A stretch of 64,000 nucleotides of DNA from VBAU01 sp036005185 (GTDB lineage: Bacteria; Bacteroidota; Bacteroidia; Chitinophagales; Chitinophagaceae): positions 1-64,000 of the forward strand of contig DASYQS010000050.1 in assembly GCA_036005185.1 (NCBI GenBank). Direction: 5' to 3'. Positions 1 through 7,199 of this stretch are shown here, piece after piece. Within the stretch, counting starts at the first letter, position 1. Every line of letters starts with the position of its first letter. The position numbers and the translations under genes were made by a program. The notes beneath the pieces were generated by a model. It was not told the origin of the DNA and did not search any database. It was given only the letters and a program-made list of their open reading frames with translations.

Positions 1-143
1 CAATTAGTTTGTATGATAGGGTTCACATCGGTAGAAAAAGATTTTGCTGTGCCACTGCAATCGATCGAACTTGTATCATCTGCGGTTTTTTTGCAAGCAT
101 ATAATAAACCGAAAACTGCAGCAGCAATAAGGATTTTTTTCAT
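1..143 (-). CDS. Lipoprotein, N-terminal part (cut by window edge)
   Basis: The minus strand from 143 to the left edge is open and encodes a lipoprotein signal peptide: MKKILIAAAVFGLLYACKK, with a lipobox ending at Cys16. After it comes a short polar stretch and the segment CSGTAKSFSTDVNPIIQTN, where the window ends. In Bacteroidota that segment usually precedes a cytochrome c-like CxxCH haem motif, so a secreted haem-binding lipoprotein is inferred; the haem motif itself lies outside the window. An in-frame ATG at 176 would add 11 residues, but the start at 143 places the signal peptide correctly. The plus-strand frame over the same bases is an antisense shadow. Confidence 0.55.
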   Translation of the reverse strand, partial: MKKILIAAAVFGLLYACKKTADDTSSIDCSGTAKSFSTDVNPIIQTN

Positions 144-263
144 AAAATGGGATTTTGGTAATGATAATTTTTTCATGAGCTGTAAATATGACTTCGTTCT
201 TTTAGCATAGTTTATCCAATTTTTAAATTGTATCGATGGAAAATAATTTTTTACCGACGAGTT

Positions 264-1019
264 TTAATAACGGATCACGGGACAATTCAAAGAACTTTTT
301 TTCGCGAACTGATAAATGATCCCAACAGAATGACTTTGATAACTATCTTTTTTTGAAGCGTTGGCCACCTGACTAAATCCATCTAAATAATCTGTGAGCG
401 TAAATCTGTAGGCTGTTTCCGCACTAATAGCGATTTTTTTTGAAATGGCATACCTTACTCCAACGCCCATTGGAAAAACAGGAATTAAGTTTGGCAGCGA
501 ATTTTGTGCATCGGCAGTAAGGCCTTCGATGGTGTTGGTTTCTTCACTAAAATATTCTGCATTAAAACGGCTCCAATCGCGTTTAATTTTTAAAAAACTA
601 AATCCAACTCCTGCAAACAGGTAAGGTGAAAATCTGGAAGATTGGCTTGCCATATTATTTCTCAGTAGATCTGCAACAAGTAATTCCGAAACCTCAAAGA
701 CCGGCGATTTGAAATTTAAATTTCTTTGCTGCCTGTATTCAGGATTCTCGTATTTAGAATCATCACCCTTTAATTTGCCGAACGCAAGATTTGTTCGCAA
801 TGAAAATATTGGACTAATGATTCTGCTTACGTAAACTCCTATATTAGGTTTTAGTGTTCTGTATGAACCCAATCGTGAAGGTGTCAGGTCGCCCTGATAA
901 ACAAATGTTCCTGCATTTATCCCTACTTCAAATTTTGTAAGATCAAACTGTGCATTCAATTTGTCACTTTCTGCCGTAAATAAAATAGCAATTGTAGTAC
1001 CCTTTAAAATAGCATTCAT
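264..1019 (-). CDS. Outer-membrane beta-barrel protein, DUF6089-like
   Basis: A 251-residue protein with a weak N-terminal export signal followed by alternating hydrophobic and polar segments ending in aromatic residues, as in an 8- to 10-stranded outer-membrane barrel. The section with VGINAGTFVYQGDL near residue 32 resembles the opening strands of DUF6089 proteins, which are related to the PorG barrel of type IX secretion. The C-terminal part (VGVRYAISKKIAIS, SVGIIYQF) fits closing strands. The N-terminus MNAILKGTTIAILFTAES is an unusual signal peptide, so the true start is uncertain. It stands alone, with an intergenic region of nearly 500 bases upstream. The barrel is likely; the precise role is not known. 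Confidence 0.6.
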   Translation of the reverse strand: MNAILKGTTIAILFTAESDKLNAQFDLTKFEVGINAGTFVYQGDLTPSRLGSYRTLKPNIGVYVSRIISPIFSLRTNLAFGKLKGDDSKYENPEYRQQRNLNFKSPVFEVSELLVADLLRNNMASQSSRFSPYLFAGVGFSFLKIKRDWSRFNAEYFSEETNTIEGLTADAQNSLPNLIPVFPMGVGVRYAISKKIAISAETAYRFTLTDYLDGFSQVANASKKDSYQSHSVGIIYQFAKKSSLNCPVIRY

Positions 1020-1503
1020 TGGTAATTTTTTTTTAGGAAAAAATATGGTGTCAATTTTATAGGGGTGGGATTTACAGCAGTTCGATGTCCGGCCATTAAA
1101 TCAACGCAGATACCGAGGTTCATTTATGTTTTGGGTGTTAAGTGTAAGCAAGGGAATAAAGGCCGTGTTTTTAATTCTCGTGATCATAGGTCCATTTTTT
1201 TATAGTTAACAGAATAGTTTTCCAGTGACCATTTTTTTAAAATGATTAGCGCAATGATTAAAGTGTAGAATAAGGAATAAAAAAGTGAGGTAGAATTATG
1301 CTATAAATAACTGTGTGAGCTTGTGACATAATACGTCCGGGAAAGTTTAATGGTCAGTAAAAAATATCGGTGAATTGATATTTTGTACCGATAATGAGAA
1401 TTTGTCGGTCATTTGCTTTCAAATTATCATGTAGCTTAGCTCTTATACAACCGTTTTCGCTGAAAGCCTTGATAATACTGGATTTGAGCTAAGTTTTACA
1501 ATT
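1020..1503. other. Non-coding region between barrel gene and transposase
   Basis: No convincing gene lies here. It holds a candidate single CRISPR repeat (1405-1451), an inverted repeat (cttagctc at 1435-1442 with gagctaag at 1487-1494), and the repeated word ccattttttta near 1191 and 1227. No second copy of the repeat-like sequence was seen at 30-base spacing on either side. Confidence 0.5.
1405..1451 (+). repeat. Candidate degenerate type II-C CRISPR repeat
   Basis: The core ATTTGCTTTCAAATTA at 1411-1426, followed by tcatgta, matches the reverse complement of the tracrRNA anti-repeat at 3018-3046: it shares ATTTG, CTTTCAA and the terminal ATGTA, with small gaps. From memory, the 47-base Bacteroides type II-C repeat carries the same 16-base core at the same offset, and 1405-1451 is 47 bases long and ends in acaac. 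The 5' GTTGTG is degenerate here (TCGGTC). Only one copy is present, so it would be a last surviving terminal repeat rather than an array. Confidence 0.4.
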
Positions 1504-1533
1504 AAAAAAATGCCTCTGAGGAGGCATTTTTTT
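1504..1533. terminator. Bidirectional terminator-like hairpin
   Basis: A stem of tgcctc and gaggca around a tgag loop is extended by seven A on the left and seven T on the right. It could stop transcription in either direction. It separates the repeat-like element from the transposase gene and could end a short RNA read from about 1400. Confidence 0.6.
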
Positions 1534-1595
1534 ATTCCTGTTAGTCTTTTAGAACCATCCAAACAATCTTTGATCCGGAATAAAATCGAGATGAT

Positions 1596-1656
1596 GCCCC
1601 AAAGGGGCTTCCTGTTTGTAGAAAATTGTAAATTGGGGAATGGCTCCGCAGGAGCC
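1596..1656. repeat. Two REP-like palindromes upstream of the transposase
   Basis: gccccaaaggggc at 1596-1608 and ggctccgcaggagcc at 1642-1656 form short GC-rich stems just upstream of the transposase start. Similar gctcc/ggagc stems lie downstream at 2156-2269. Paired palindromes around a single-domain IS200-like transposase are typical of RAYT/REP loci. Confidence 0.5.
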
Positions 1657-1683
1657 TCCTCAATACCATTAAACCCCACCATT

Positions 1684-2145
1684 ATGCCCAACACATTTTC
1701 CCAAATTTATCTGCAATTTGTTTTCGCCGTAAAAGGTCGCCAGAACCTTATCGCAAAAGAAAATAAAGAAGAACTGCACAAATACATAACCGGTCTTGTA
1801 CAAAACAGGAAAGCCAAAATGCTCGCCATTCATTGCATGCCCGATCACACTCACCTCTTTGTAGGGTTCAAACCCGTTATCCTCATTTCCGATTTTGTAA
1901 AAGAAATAAAGGTTGAAAGCAATGAATTCATCAATAATAAAAAATGGATCAGAGGCAGATTCAGTTGGCAGGAGGGTTATGGTGTGTTTTCTTATTCACA
2001 TTCACATATTGACCGTGTAATAAAATATATCCTGAACCAGGAAGCACATCATCATAAAAAAACATTTCGTGAGGAATACCATGAGTTGCTCGGAAAATTC
2101 CGGGTGCCTTTCGAAGAAAAATATCTTTTTGAATTTGTCGAATAA
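1684..2145 (+). CDS. IS200-like (RAYT-type) HUH transposase
   Basis: A 153-residue Y1 transposase of the IS200/REP-associated type. The HUH metal-binding pair is visible in HCMPDHTHLFVGF, and the conserved C-terminal helix with the candidate catalytic Tyr is in WQEGYGVFSYSHSHID. The family nicks and rejoins single-stranded DNA at short hairpins. The start at 1684 (MPNTFSQIYLQFVF) matches the family N-terminus; the longer frame from 1510 only reads through two palindromes. There is no accessory TnpB, and no left or right end could be set, so it may be a domesticated RAYT acting on the REP-like hairpins around it. It lies immediately beyond cas2, where a type II-C array would be expected. Confidence 0.85.
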   Translation: MPNTFSQIYLQFVFAVKGRQNLIAKENKEELHKYITGLVQNRKAKMLAIHCMPDHTHLFVGFKPVILISDFVKEIKVESNEFINNKKWIRGRFSWQEGYGVFSYSHSHIDRVIKYILNQEAHHHKKTFREEYHELLGKFRVPFEEKYLFEFVE

Positions 2146-2155
2146 TATTGTAGGA

Positions 2156-2269
2156 TGCTCCTTCGGAGCAATGCACATCTATAACCTGGCTCTTCTTCTA
2201 TAAACAGTATGCTCCTTCGGAGCGGCGTATTTATAGCAATTCTAAATTGAGAGATTGCTCCGAAAGAGC
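2156..2269. repeat. Cluster of three REP-like palindromes
   Basis: tgctccttcggagca at 2156-2170, gctccttcggagc at 2211-2223 and gctccgaaagagc at 2257-2269 share one stem sequence, in the gap between the transposase and cas2 ends. They match the upstream element at 1642-1656 in stem sequence. They may be targets of the adjacent transposase and could also act as terminators for the convergent transposase and cas2 genes. Confidence 0.6.
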
Positions 2270-2316
2270 CTGTTTTATCTGCTGCTACCGGCAGCCGCGA
2301 CACTAATGATGATGTT

Positions 2317-2652
2317 TTAAAATAATTCCAGTTGCTGAACGGTTTCAGGAGCATCTACCTGTTCTCTCCCCCTGAATATTTCCATCATTCCAAATTGCTT
2401 GTCCGTTACACACATAATACCTACGTGGCCTTTTGGAGGAAGAATTTCTTTGACCCGCCTTATATGAACTTCGGAATTTTCCTTGCTGCTACAATGCCTT
2501 ATATACATGCTGAATTGGAACATAGAAAACCCATTGGCCATGATTTCCTTTCGAAATTTTGCATAGCGCTTTTTGTCAATCTTTGTTTCAGTAGGCAAGT
2601 CAAAAAATACTAAGACCCACATGATTCTATAAGCGTTAAATCGTTCAAACAT
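2317..2652 (-). CDS. cas2: CRISPR-associated endonuclease Cas2 (type II-C)
   Basis: A full-length 111-residue Cas2. The first beta-strand WVLVFFDLPTET carries the conserved Asp, followed by the ferredoxin-like fold segments FSMFQFSMYIRHC and GHVGIMCVTDKQFG, and a C-terminal tail VQQLELF as in type II-C proteins. Cas2 dimers bridge Cas1 dimers during spacer capture. It lies 24 bases downstream of the cas1 fragment on the same strand, as in cas9-cas1-cas2 operons. With cas1 broken and cas9 absent, adaptation by this locus alone should not be possible. No internal lesion is visible, so the loss of its partners may be recent, or Cas2 may serve another locus. Confidence 0.9.
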   Translation of the reverse strand: MFERFNAYRIMWVLVFFDLPTETKIDKKRYAKFRKEIMANGFSMFQFSMYIRHCSSKENSEVHIRRVKEILPPKGHVGIMCVTDKQFGMMEIFRGREQVDAPETVQQLELF

Positions 2653-2676
2653 AGTATCACACCAAACTTGCCGGAA

Positions 2677-3006
2677 TTATTTCAATTCCGGATATAACAG
2701 TTTTCTTGATTTTCCTTCAAAACATTTTGCCAGTGAGGCGGTGGTTCTTTGTACTGCATTCATCAATGGACTTTTTTGCCCGTCGATGACCACATCAATA
2801 GCAGGCAATTCAAGCAAAGCCTTTTTCATGGATGGTGTCATCTCCAGAAACTTTCCATTCATTCGTATGATCTGGCAAACGATCGAATCCACATAAGGCC
2901 GGTATGGCTCCATTATATCATCGGCCAGGCAATAAGCATTGTATTGATTACGGTGATGAATTCCAAGCGTAGGTAATAGGCCGCTTGCCACAAGATTCCT
3001 TGCCAC
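2677..3006 (-). pseudogene. cas1: Cas1, C-terminal fragment only (5' two thirds deleted)
   Basis: The frame encodes the last roughly 109 residues of a type II Cas1, usually about 300 residues. Family motifs are intact from LVASGLLPTLGIHH (metal-binding His) through LADDIMEPYRPYVD (metal-binding acidic residue) to the end KSRKLLYPELK. The N-terminal beta domain and the catalytic Glu are missing. Family homology stops abruptly at about 3006. Upstream, the frame runs into the tracrRNA anti-repeat and meets an in-frame TGA there. A GTG at 3006 could start translation, but the product could not be an integrase. The break looks like a deletion that took the 5' part of cas1 and all of cas9. Confidence 0.88.
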
Positions 3007-3015
3007 TAATTGTTG

Positions 3016-3106
3016 TGTACATTTGAATTGAAAGACAAATCACAATAAGGCTTTAAGCCGCAGATTTTCTTAGCCCTGCATCGTTTACGCTCTGCGGGGT
3101 TTTTTT
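3016..3106 (+). ncRNA. Type II-C tracrRNA (orphan)
   Basis: The segment has the order of a tracrRNA. An anti-repeat (about 3018-3046, ending CAAATCACAA) is followed by the nexus-like hairpin GGCTTTAAGCC at 3049-3059. A terminator stem follows: CCCTGCA at 3074-3080 with TGCGGGG at 3093-3099, then seven T. The anti-repeat is close to the reverse complement of the Bacteroides-type repeat start GTTGTGATTTGCTTTC, and it also pairs with the candidate repeat at 1411-1433. It is on the strand opposite cas1-cas2 and abuts the cas1 break. A TAnnTTTG box (TACATTTG, 3018-3025) lies inside the anti-repeat and could start a short form near 3031. With no cas9 here, the RNA has no local partner. Confidence 0.75.
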
Positions 3107-3556
3107 ATTTCTTAAACACCATCTACCAAAACACTTCCCCTTTTTATCGTTCATCCAAATAAATGTTTATTATAATTACTAACTCAACCATCCTGAAAAA
3201 CCATAATGTTTTTATGAAATCAGTTCGTTTCAATACTGATGGCTATATTGAATAAACTTAAAGCAAAGCGACGCAAGTCGCTTTTTTCTTTTATAATACT
3301 ACTAGTGTGGGATAGCTCGTTTCTTGTGTAAACGGTGGTGAGCTATTGGAGAAATTAAGGTACAAATTTTGTAAAATCTGCAAAAATAATCTATCCACAA
3401 AACAGGTGAGGTTCTTGGAAAAGAGCCTCTAAACCATTAACCATTAAACCTTGTTTTATAAAATTCAACAACTAATCTACTAAATTTCTTCGAACGGAAA
3501 ATTGAGAATTTCCCTTTTGTCAATAATCAATCTTATTTTTATAAAAACCAGGCTGC
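3107..3556. other. Non-coding region between tracrRNA and dipeptidase gene
   Basis: No gene and no trace of cas9 coding sequence were seen in this stretch. It holds one strong hairpin terminator (3265-3287) and then AT-rich sequence leading to the dipeptidase start. A promoter for the dipeptidase must lie here but no clear box was found. Confidence 0.5.
3265..3287 (+). terminator. Intrinsic terminator
   Basis: aaagcgac and gtcgcttt form an 8-base stem around a gcaa loop, followed by a T run. No gene ends directly before it; it may stop read-through from the tracrRNA region or mark the old edge of the cas locus. Confidence 0.6.
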
Positions 3557-4735
3557 ATGAAATTTTTTATTTCATTTTTCTTCTTCTTACTGCTTGTTCA
3601 AATAGCACAATCGCAATCCACAAAAAAACTCCACTACAAAGCCATTCTTGTTGATACACATAATGATGTTTTGTCTTCAACCGTGTTGGAAGGAAAAGAT
3701 ATTTCTCATCGCTTAACTACAGGCCAAAGTGATCTCGACAGATGGAAAGAAGGCGGATTGGACGTACAATTTTTTTCTGTTTGGACAGATAAAACTCCCC
3801 GTAATAAAGAAGGATTTTTTAAAGATGCCAACCAGGAAATTGATTCGTTGGAAATAATTGCGCTGCGTAATCCTTATCGTATGACCCTTGCTACAACCTA
3901 CAAGCAGGTTAAAAATGCCATCCGCCAAAAAAAATTAGTTGCCTTGATTGGTGTAGAAGGTGGCCACATGATCGAGGATGATCTATCCAAGCTTGACAGC
4001 TTATATACTCGTGGCATGCGGTACATGACACTAACATGGAATAACAGCACTCCATGGGCAACAAGTGCCATGGATGAAACGCAGCACCCAGATAGTTTAA
4101 AGCACAAAGGCCTCACTGAATTCGGAAAACAGATCATCCACAGGATGAATGAGCTGGGGATAATTGTTGACCTTTCGCATGTAGGTGAACAGACTTTTTA
4201 TGATGCCATTGCTACAACCACGAAACCTGTTCTGTTATCACATAGCTCAGTTTGGAATATTTGCCCCGTTTTTCGCAATGTAAAAGATGAGCAAATAAAG
4301 GCAGTGGCAAAAAATAGGGGGGTGATTTGTGTTAACTTTTTCTCTGGGTTTCTTGACAGCAACTTTGCAAAAAAAATGGCGCAGTTAGAAGGTGGTGAAG
4401 GAAAAAGGATCAAAGATTCTTTAGGACAAAATTATGATGCTGCAAAGCTGAATGAGGTTTGGAGGAAATATTTTTCCGGTCAACTGCAACCTTATCGGCC
4501 TACTATTTCACAGTTGGTTGACCATATCGATTACATAGTAAAACTTGTTGGCGATAGTTATGTGGGTATCGGTTCCGATTTTGATGGTGTTTCTTCCTTA
4601 CCCATTGGCATGGATGATGTAACCAAATATCCCCTTATCACAGAAGAGTTAAAACGCCGGGGCTACTCAAACAAATCAATAAAAAAAATTTTAGGCGGTA
4701 ATGTAATGCGTGTAATGAAGGCGAATTTTAAATAA
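3557..4735 (+). CDS. Membrane dipeptidase (peptidase M19), secreted
   Basis: A 392-residue zinc dipeptidase of the renal dipeptidase family with a signal peptide (MKFFISFFFFLLLVQIAQSQ). Metal ligands and family motifs appear in order: LVDTHNDVL (HxD), IGVEGGHM (bridging Glu), VDLSHVGE and LLSHSS (His ligands), and GIGSDFDG (Asp). The length is that of the family, and the C-terminus GGNVMRVMK is typical. The family hydrolyses dipeptides, including D-residue-containing ones, in the periplasm or on lipoproteins. The gene stands alone between a terminator and the converging glnN. Confidence 0.92.
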   Translation: MKFFISFFFFLLLVQIAQSQSTKKLHYKAILVDTHNDVLSSTVLEGKDISHRLTTGQSDLDRWKEGGLDVQFFSVWTDKTPRNKEGFFKDANQEIDSLEIIALRNPYRMTLATTYKQVKNAIRQKKLVALIGVEGGHMIEDDLSKLDSLYTRGMRYMTLTWNNSTPWATSAMDETQHPDSLKHKGLTEFGKQIIHRMNELGIIVDLSHVGEQTFYDAIATTTKPVLLSHSSVWNICPVFRNVKDEQIKAVAKNRGVICVNFFSGFLDSNFAKKMAQLEGGEGKRIKDSLGQNYDAAKLNEVWRKYFSGQLQPYRPTISQLVDHIDYIVKLVGDSYVGIGSDFDGVSSLPIGMDDVTKYPLITEELKRRGYSNKSIKKILGGNVMRVMKANFK

Positions 4736-4829
4736 AAAATAAAAATCTAAAAGTTAAAAGTAAAAAAAGGGTTGATTGATAAACTCATATTGCAGATGAT
4801 ACAAATGGGCTTTTGAATTTTGCATTAAA

Positions 4830-4850
4830 AAGCCCGTCGCACCGGGCGGT
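4830..4850. terminator. Hairpin between convergent genes
   Basis: gcccg and cgggc (4832-4836 and 4843-4847) form a GC-rich stem in the gap between the converging dipeptidase and glnN genes. A-rich sequence precedes it and a short T stretch follows, so it could terminate either gene. Confidence 0.4.
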
Positions 4851-4913
4851 TTGACAGGCTTGCTTCTCATGTCAGTTCTGAAGCTATATACTCCTCCCTC
4901 TTTTGGAATGAGG

Positions 4914-7103
4914 TCATCTAAGAAATAAAATTTCTCTGTATTTAGGCAGATACCACTCTCTGTCATCAACCAGCAACTCCAGCTTGTCAACATGGTAACG
5001 GATATCATCAAAAAACCTTTCCTTTACCTGGCTGCAATAAGCAATGGCTCTTGTTCTTGTATCGGTTATATTATTACATTCTTTTCTTGCTAGGATCATT
5101 TTTTCTACCAGCTCACTTGTTTTACTGATATGTTCAGATATTTTTTCTAAAATGTGTTTTTGATTGCAATATCCCGATTCAGGTACGCCAGCATCTTTTA
5201 AACCTTTGATGTTATTTGCCAACAGATTTTGATATCTGATTGCCGCAGGTAAAATATGACTGGTCGCTAATTCGCCCATAATTCTTCCCTCGATCTGAAC
5301 TTTCTTGATATATTTTTCCAATTCAATTTCATGACGGGCCTCTAATTCTGCATGCGTATAAACATTATTGTGTTCAAACAATTTTTTTGCCTTGTTCGTT
5401 ACCATAAAATCCAATGCAAGTGGTGTGGTCTTTACATTAGGCAAACCTCTTTTCTCTGCTTCTTTCTCCCATTCCTCGCTATAATTATTTCCCTCAAACA
5501 ATACCTTTTCACTGGAAACAATATATTGACGGATAATATGCATGATAGCGATCTCTTTCTTTTCACCTTTGTCAATCAATGTATCCACCTCTTTTTTGAA
5601 ATTTTTCAAAGTCTCTGCCACAATAGTATTAAGCACCGTCATAGCACTGGCACAATTTGCTGATGAGCCTACGGCACGGAATTCAAATTTATTTCCTGTA
5701 AATGCAAAGGGAGAGGTGCGGTTACGGTCTGTATTATCCAGCAACAATTCAGGAATGCTTTTATGAATGTCAATTTTGAGCATGCTTTCATCCTGCTCAT
5801 CCATTTTTTCTGACACTCTTTCTTTTACATCTTGCAAAACCTTTGTGAGATATTGTCCAATAAAAACAGAAATAATTGCAGGGGGCGCTTCATTGGCTCC
5901 TAACCGGTGATCATTTGGGGCCGAGGCAATGGAGGCTCTCAGCACATCAGCATAATCATAAACTGCTTTAATGGTGTTCACAAAAAAAGTAAGGAACATC
6001 AAATTAGTTTTTGGAGTCTTGCCTGGAGCCAATAGGTTTACTCCGGTATCTGTAGCCATGCTCCAATTGTTATGTTTGCCGCTTCCATTTATGCCTGCAA
6101 ATGGTTTTTCATGAAGCAACACTCTTAATTTATGGCGGCTTGCCACGCGGCTCATCACATCCATCAATAAAGTATTGTGATCAACGGCCAGGTTTACTTC
6201 TTCAAAGATCGGCGCACATTCAAATTGAGCCGGAGCTACTTCATTATGGCGTGTACGCAAGGGAATGCCAAGCCTGTACGCTTCCTCTTCATAATCTCTC
6301 ATGAAAGCATATATTCTTTCTGGAATGGAAGCAAAATAATGATCTTCCAACTGCTGTCCTTTTGCGGGACCATGACCAAAAACCGTACGCCCGCAAAGCA
6401 CCAGATCGGGGCGGGCATTGTTCAAGCCCTCATCAATTACAAAATATTCCTGCTCCCAGCCAAGAGTTGCTGTTACTTTTGTTATATTCTTGTCGAAATA
6501 ATTGCAAATATCAACTGCAGCTTTGTTCATTGCTTCCAAAGCTTTCAATAAGGGAGCCTTATAGTCAAGCGATTCACCTGTATAAGAAACAAAAATAGTA
6601 GGGATACAAAGAGTTTTGCCCTGTCCGATTTCCATAATGAATGTCGGCGACGATGGATCCCATGCAGTGTAGCCACGGGCTTCGAATGTTGCACGCAAAC
6701 CACCGCTTGGAAATGAAGAAGCATCGGGTTCCTGCTGTATCAATGCATCTCCTTCAAATTGTTCAATAGGAGTGCCATCGCTCTTTATAGTAAAAAAAGA
6801 ATCATGTTTTTCAGCCGTTGAACCAGTAAGCGGTTGAAACCAGTGAGTAAAGTGAGTAACACCTTTACTTTCAGCCCAGGCGCGGATTCCATTGGCAATT
6901 TGATGACCCATGGCCCTATCAATCCTCTGCCCTGCTTTAATAGATGACATCAGGCTTTTAAAAGCTTCATCGCTTAAATATTGCCTAGCGGTTTTTAAAG
7001 TAAAAACATTTTCTCCAAAAATAGCTGTGATCTTAGTGGAGCCTTCTACATTCGACTCCTGCCCTGTACTCAGGTTGTTGATTGCGTTAAAACGAAGTGA
7101 CAT
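4914..7103 (-). CDS. glnN: Glutamine synthetase type III
   Basis: A 729-residue GSIII, the usual length of this large family, which makes glutamine from glutamate, ammonia and ATP in the cytoplasm. It carries the N-terminal GSIII domain (GSTAEKHDSFF, FPSGGLRATFEARGYTAWDP). The catalytic domain has GWEQEYFVID, the metal- and glutamate-binding segments RTRHNEVAPAQFE and HEKPFAGINGSGKHNNWS, and NKFEFRAVGSS. The C-terminal family extension is complete. It lies downstream of a type II synthetase on the same strand with a hairpin between them, so they may be separately controlled. It is probably the main or the low-nitrogen enzyme. Confidence 0.95.
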   Translation of the reverse strand: MSLRFNAINNLSTGQESNVEGSTKITAIFGENVFTLKTARQYLSDEAFKSLMSSIKAGQRIDRAMGHQIANGIRAWAESKGVTHFTHWFQPLTGSTAEKHDSFFTIKSDGTPIEQFEGDALIQQEPDASSFPSGGLRATFEARGYTAWDPSSPTFIMEIGQGKTLCIPTIFVSYTGESLDYKAPLLKALEAMNKAAVDICNYFDKNITKVTATLGWEQEYFVIDEGLNNARPDLVLCGRTVFGHGPAKGQQLEDHYFASIPERIYAFMRDYEEEAYRLGIPLRTRHNEVAPAQFECAPIFEEVNLAVDHNTLLMDVMSRVASRHKLRVLLHEKPFAGINGSGKHNNWSMATDTGVNLLAPGKTPKTNLMFLTFFVNTIKAVYDYADVLRASIASAPNDHRLGANEAPPAIISVFIGQYLTKVLQDVKERVSEKMDEQDESMLKIDIHKSIPELLLDNTDRNRTSPFAFTGNKFEFRAVGSSANCASAMTVLNTIVAETLKNFKKEVDTLIDKGEKKEIAIMHIIRQYIVSSEKVLFEGNNYSEEWEKEAEKRGLPNVKTTPLALDFMVTNKAKKLFEHNNVYTHAELEARHEIELEKYIKKVQIEGRIMGELATSHILPAAIRYQNLLANNIKGLKDAGVPESGYCNQKHILEKISEHISKTSELVEKMILARKECNNITDTRTRAIAYCSQVKERFFDDIRYHVDKLELLVDDREWYLPKYREILFLR

Positions 7104-7148
7104 GTCAGTGTTGATTTTAATTCGCTAAATGTAGCGAAAAATTAAAGA

Positions 7149-7170
7149 GGGTAAGCTTGTGAGCTTACCC
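7149..7170 (-). terminator. Hairpin between the two glutamine synthetase genes
   Basis: gggtaagct and agcttaccc form a 9-base stem around a tgtg loop, just after the GSII stop. On the minus strand the stem is followed by a T-rich tract. It is a likely terminator or attenuator between GSII and GSIII. Confidence 0.55.
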
Positions 7171-7199
7171 CTTTATCAATTTTTAATTGTATTCAAATA

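Noticed and set aside
1020..1503. A CRISPR array next to cas2
   Set aside because: Only one repeat-like unit was found; no second copy at 30-base spacing on either side, so it is not an array.
1510..1683. N-terminal extension of the transposase
   Set aside because: The extra codons read through two palindromes; the family N-terminus starts at 1684.
2332..2613. A plus-strand gene opposite cas2
   Set aside because: It is the antisense of a clear cas2 frame and has no protein-like motif.
2677..3006. A functional short Cas1 started at GTG
   Set aside because: It lacks the N-terminal domain and the catalytic Glu, so it cannot be an active integrase.
6177..6551. Plus-strand gene inside glnN
   Set aside because: Antisense shadow of a well-supported GSIII gene.
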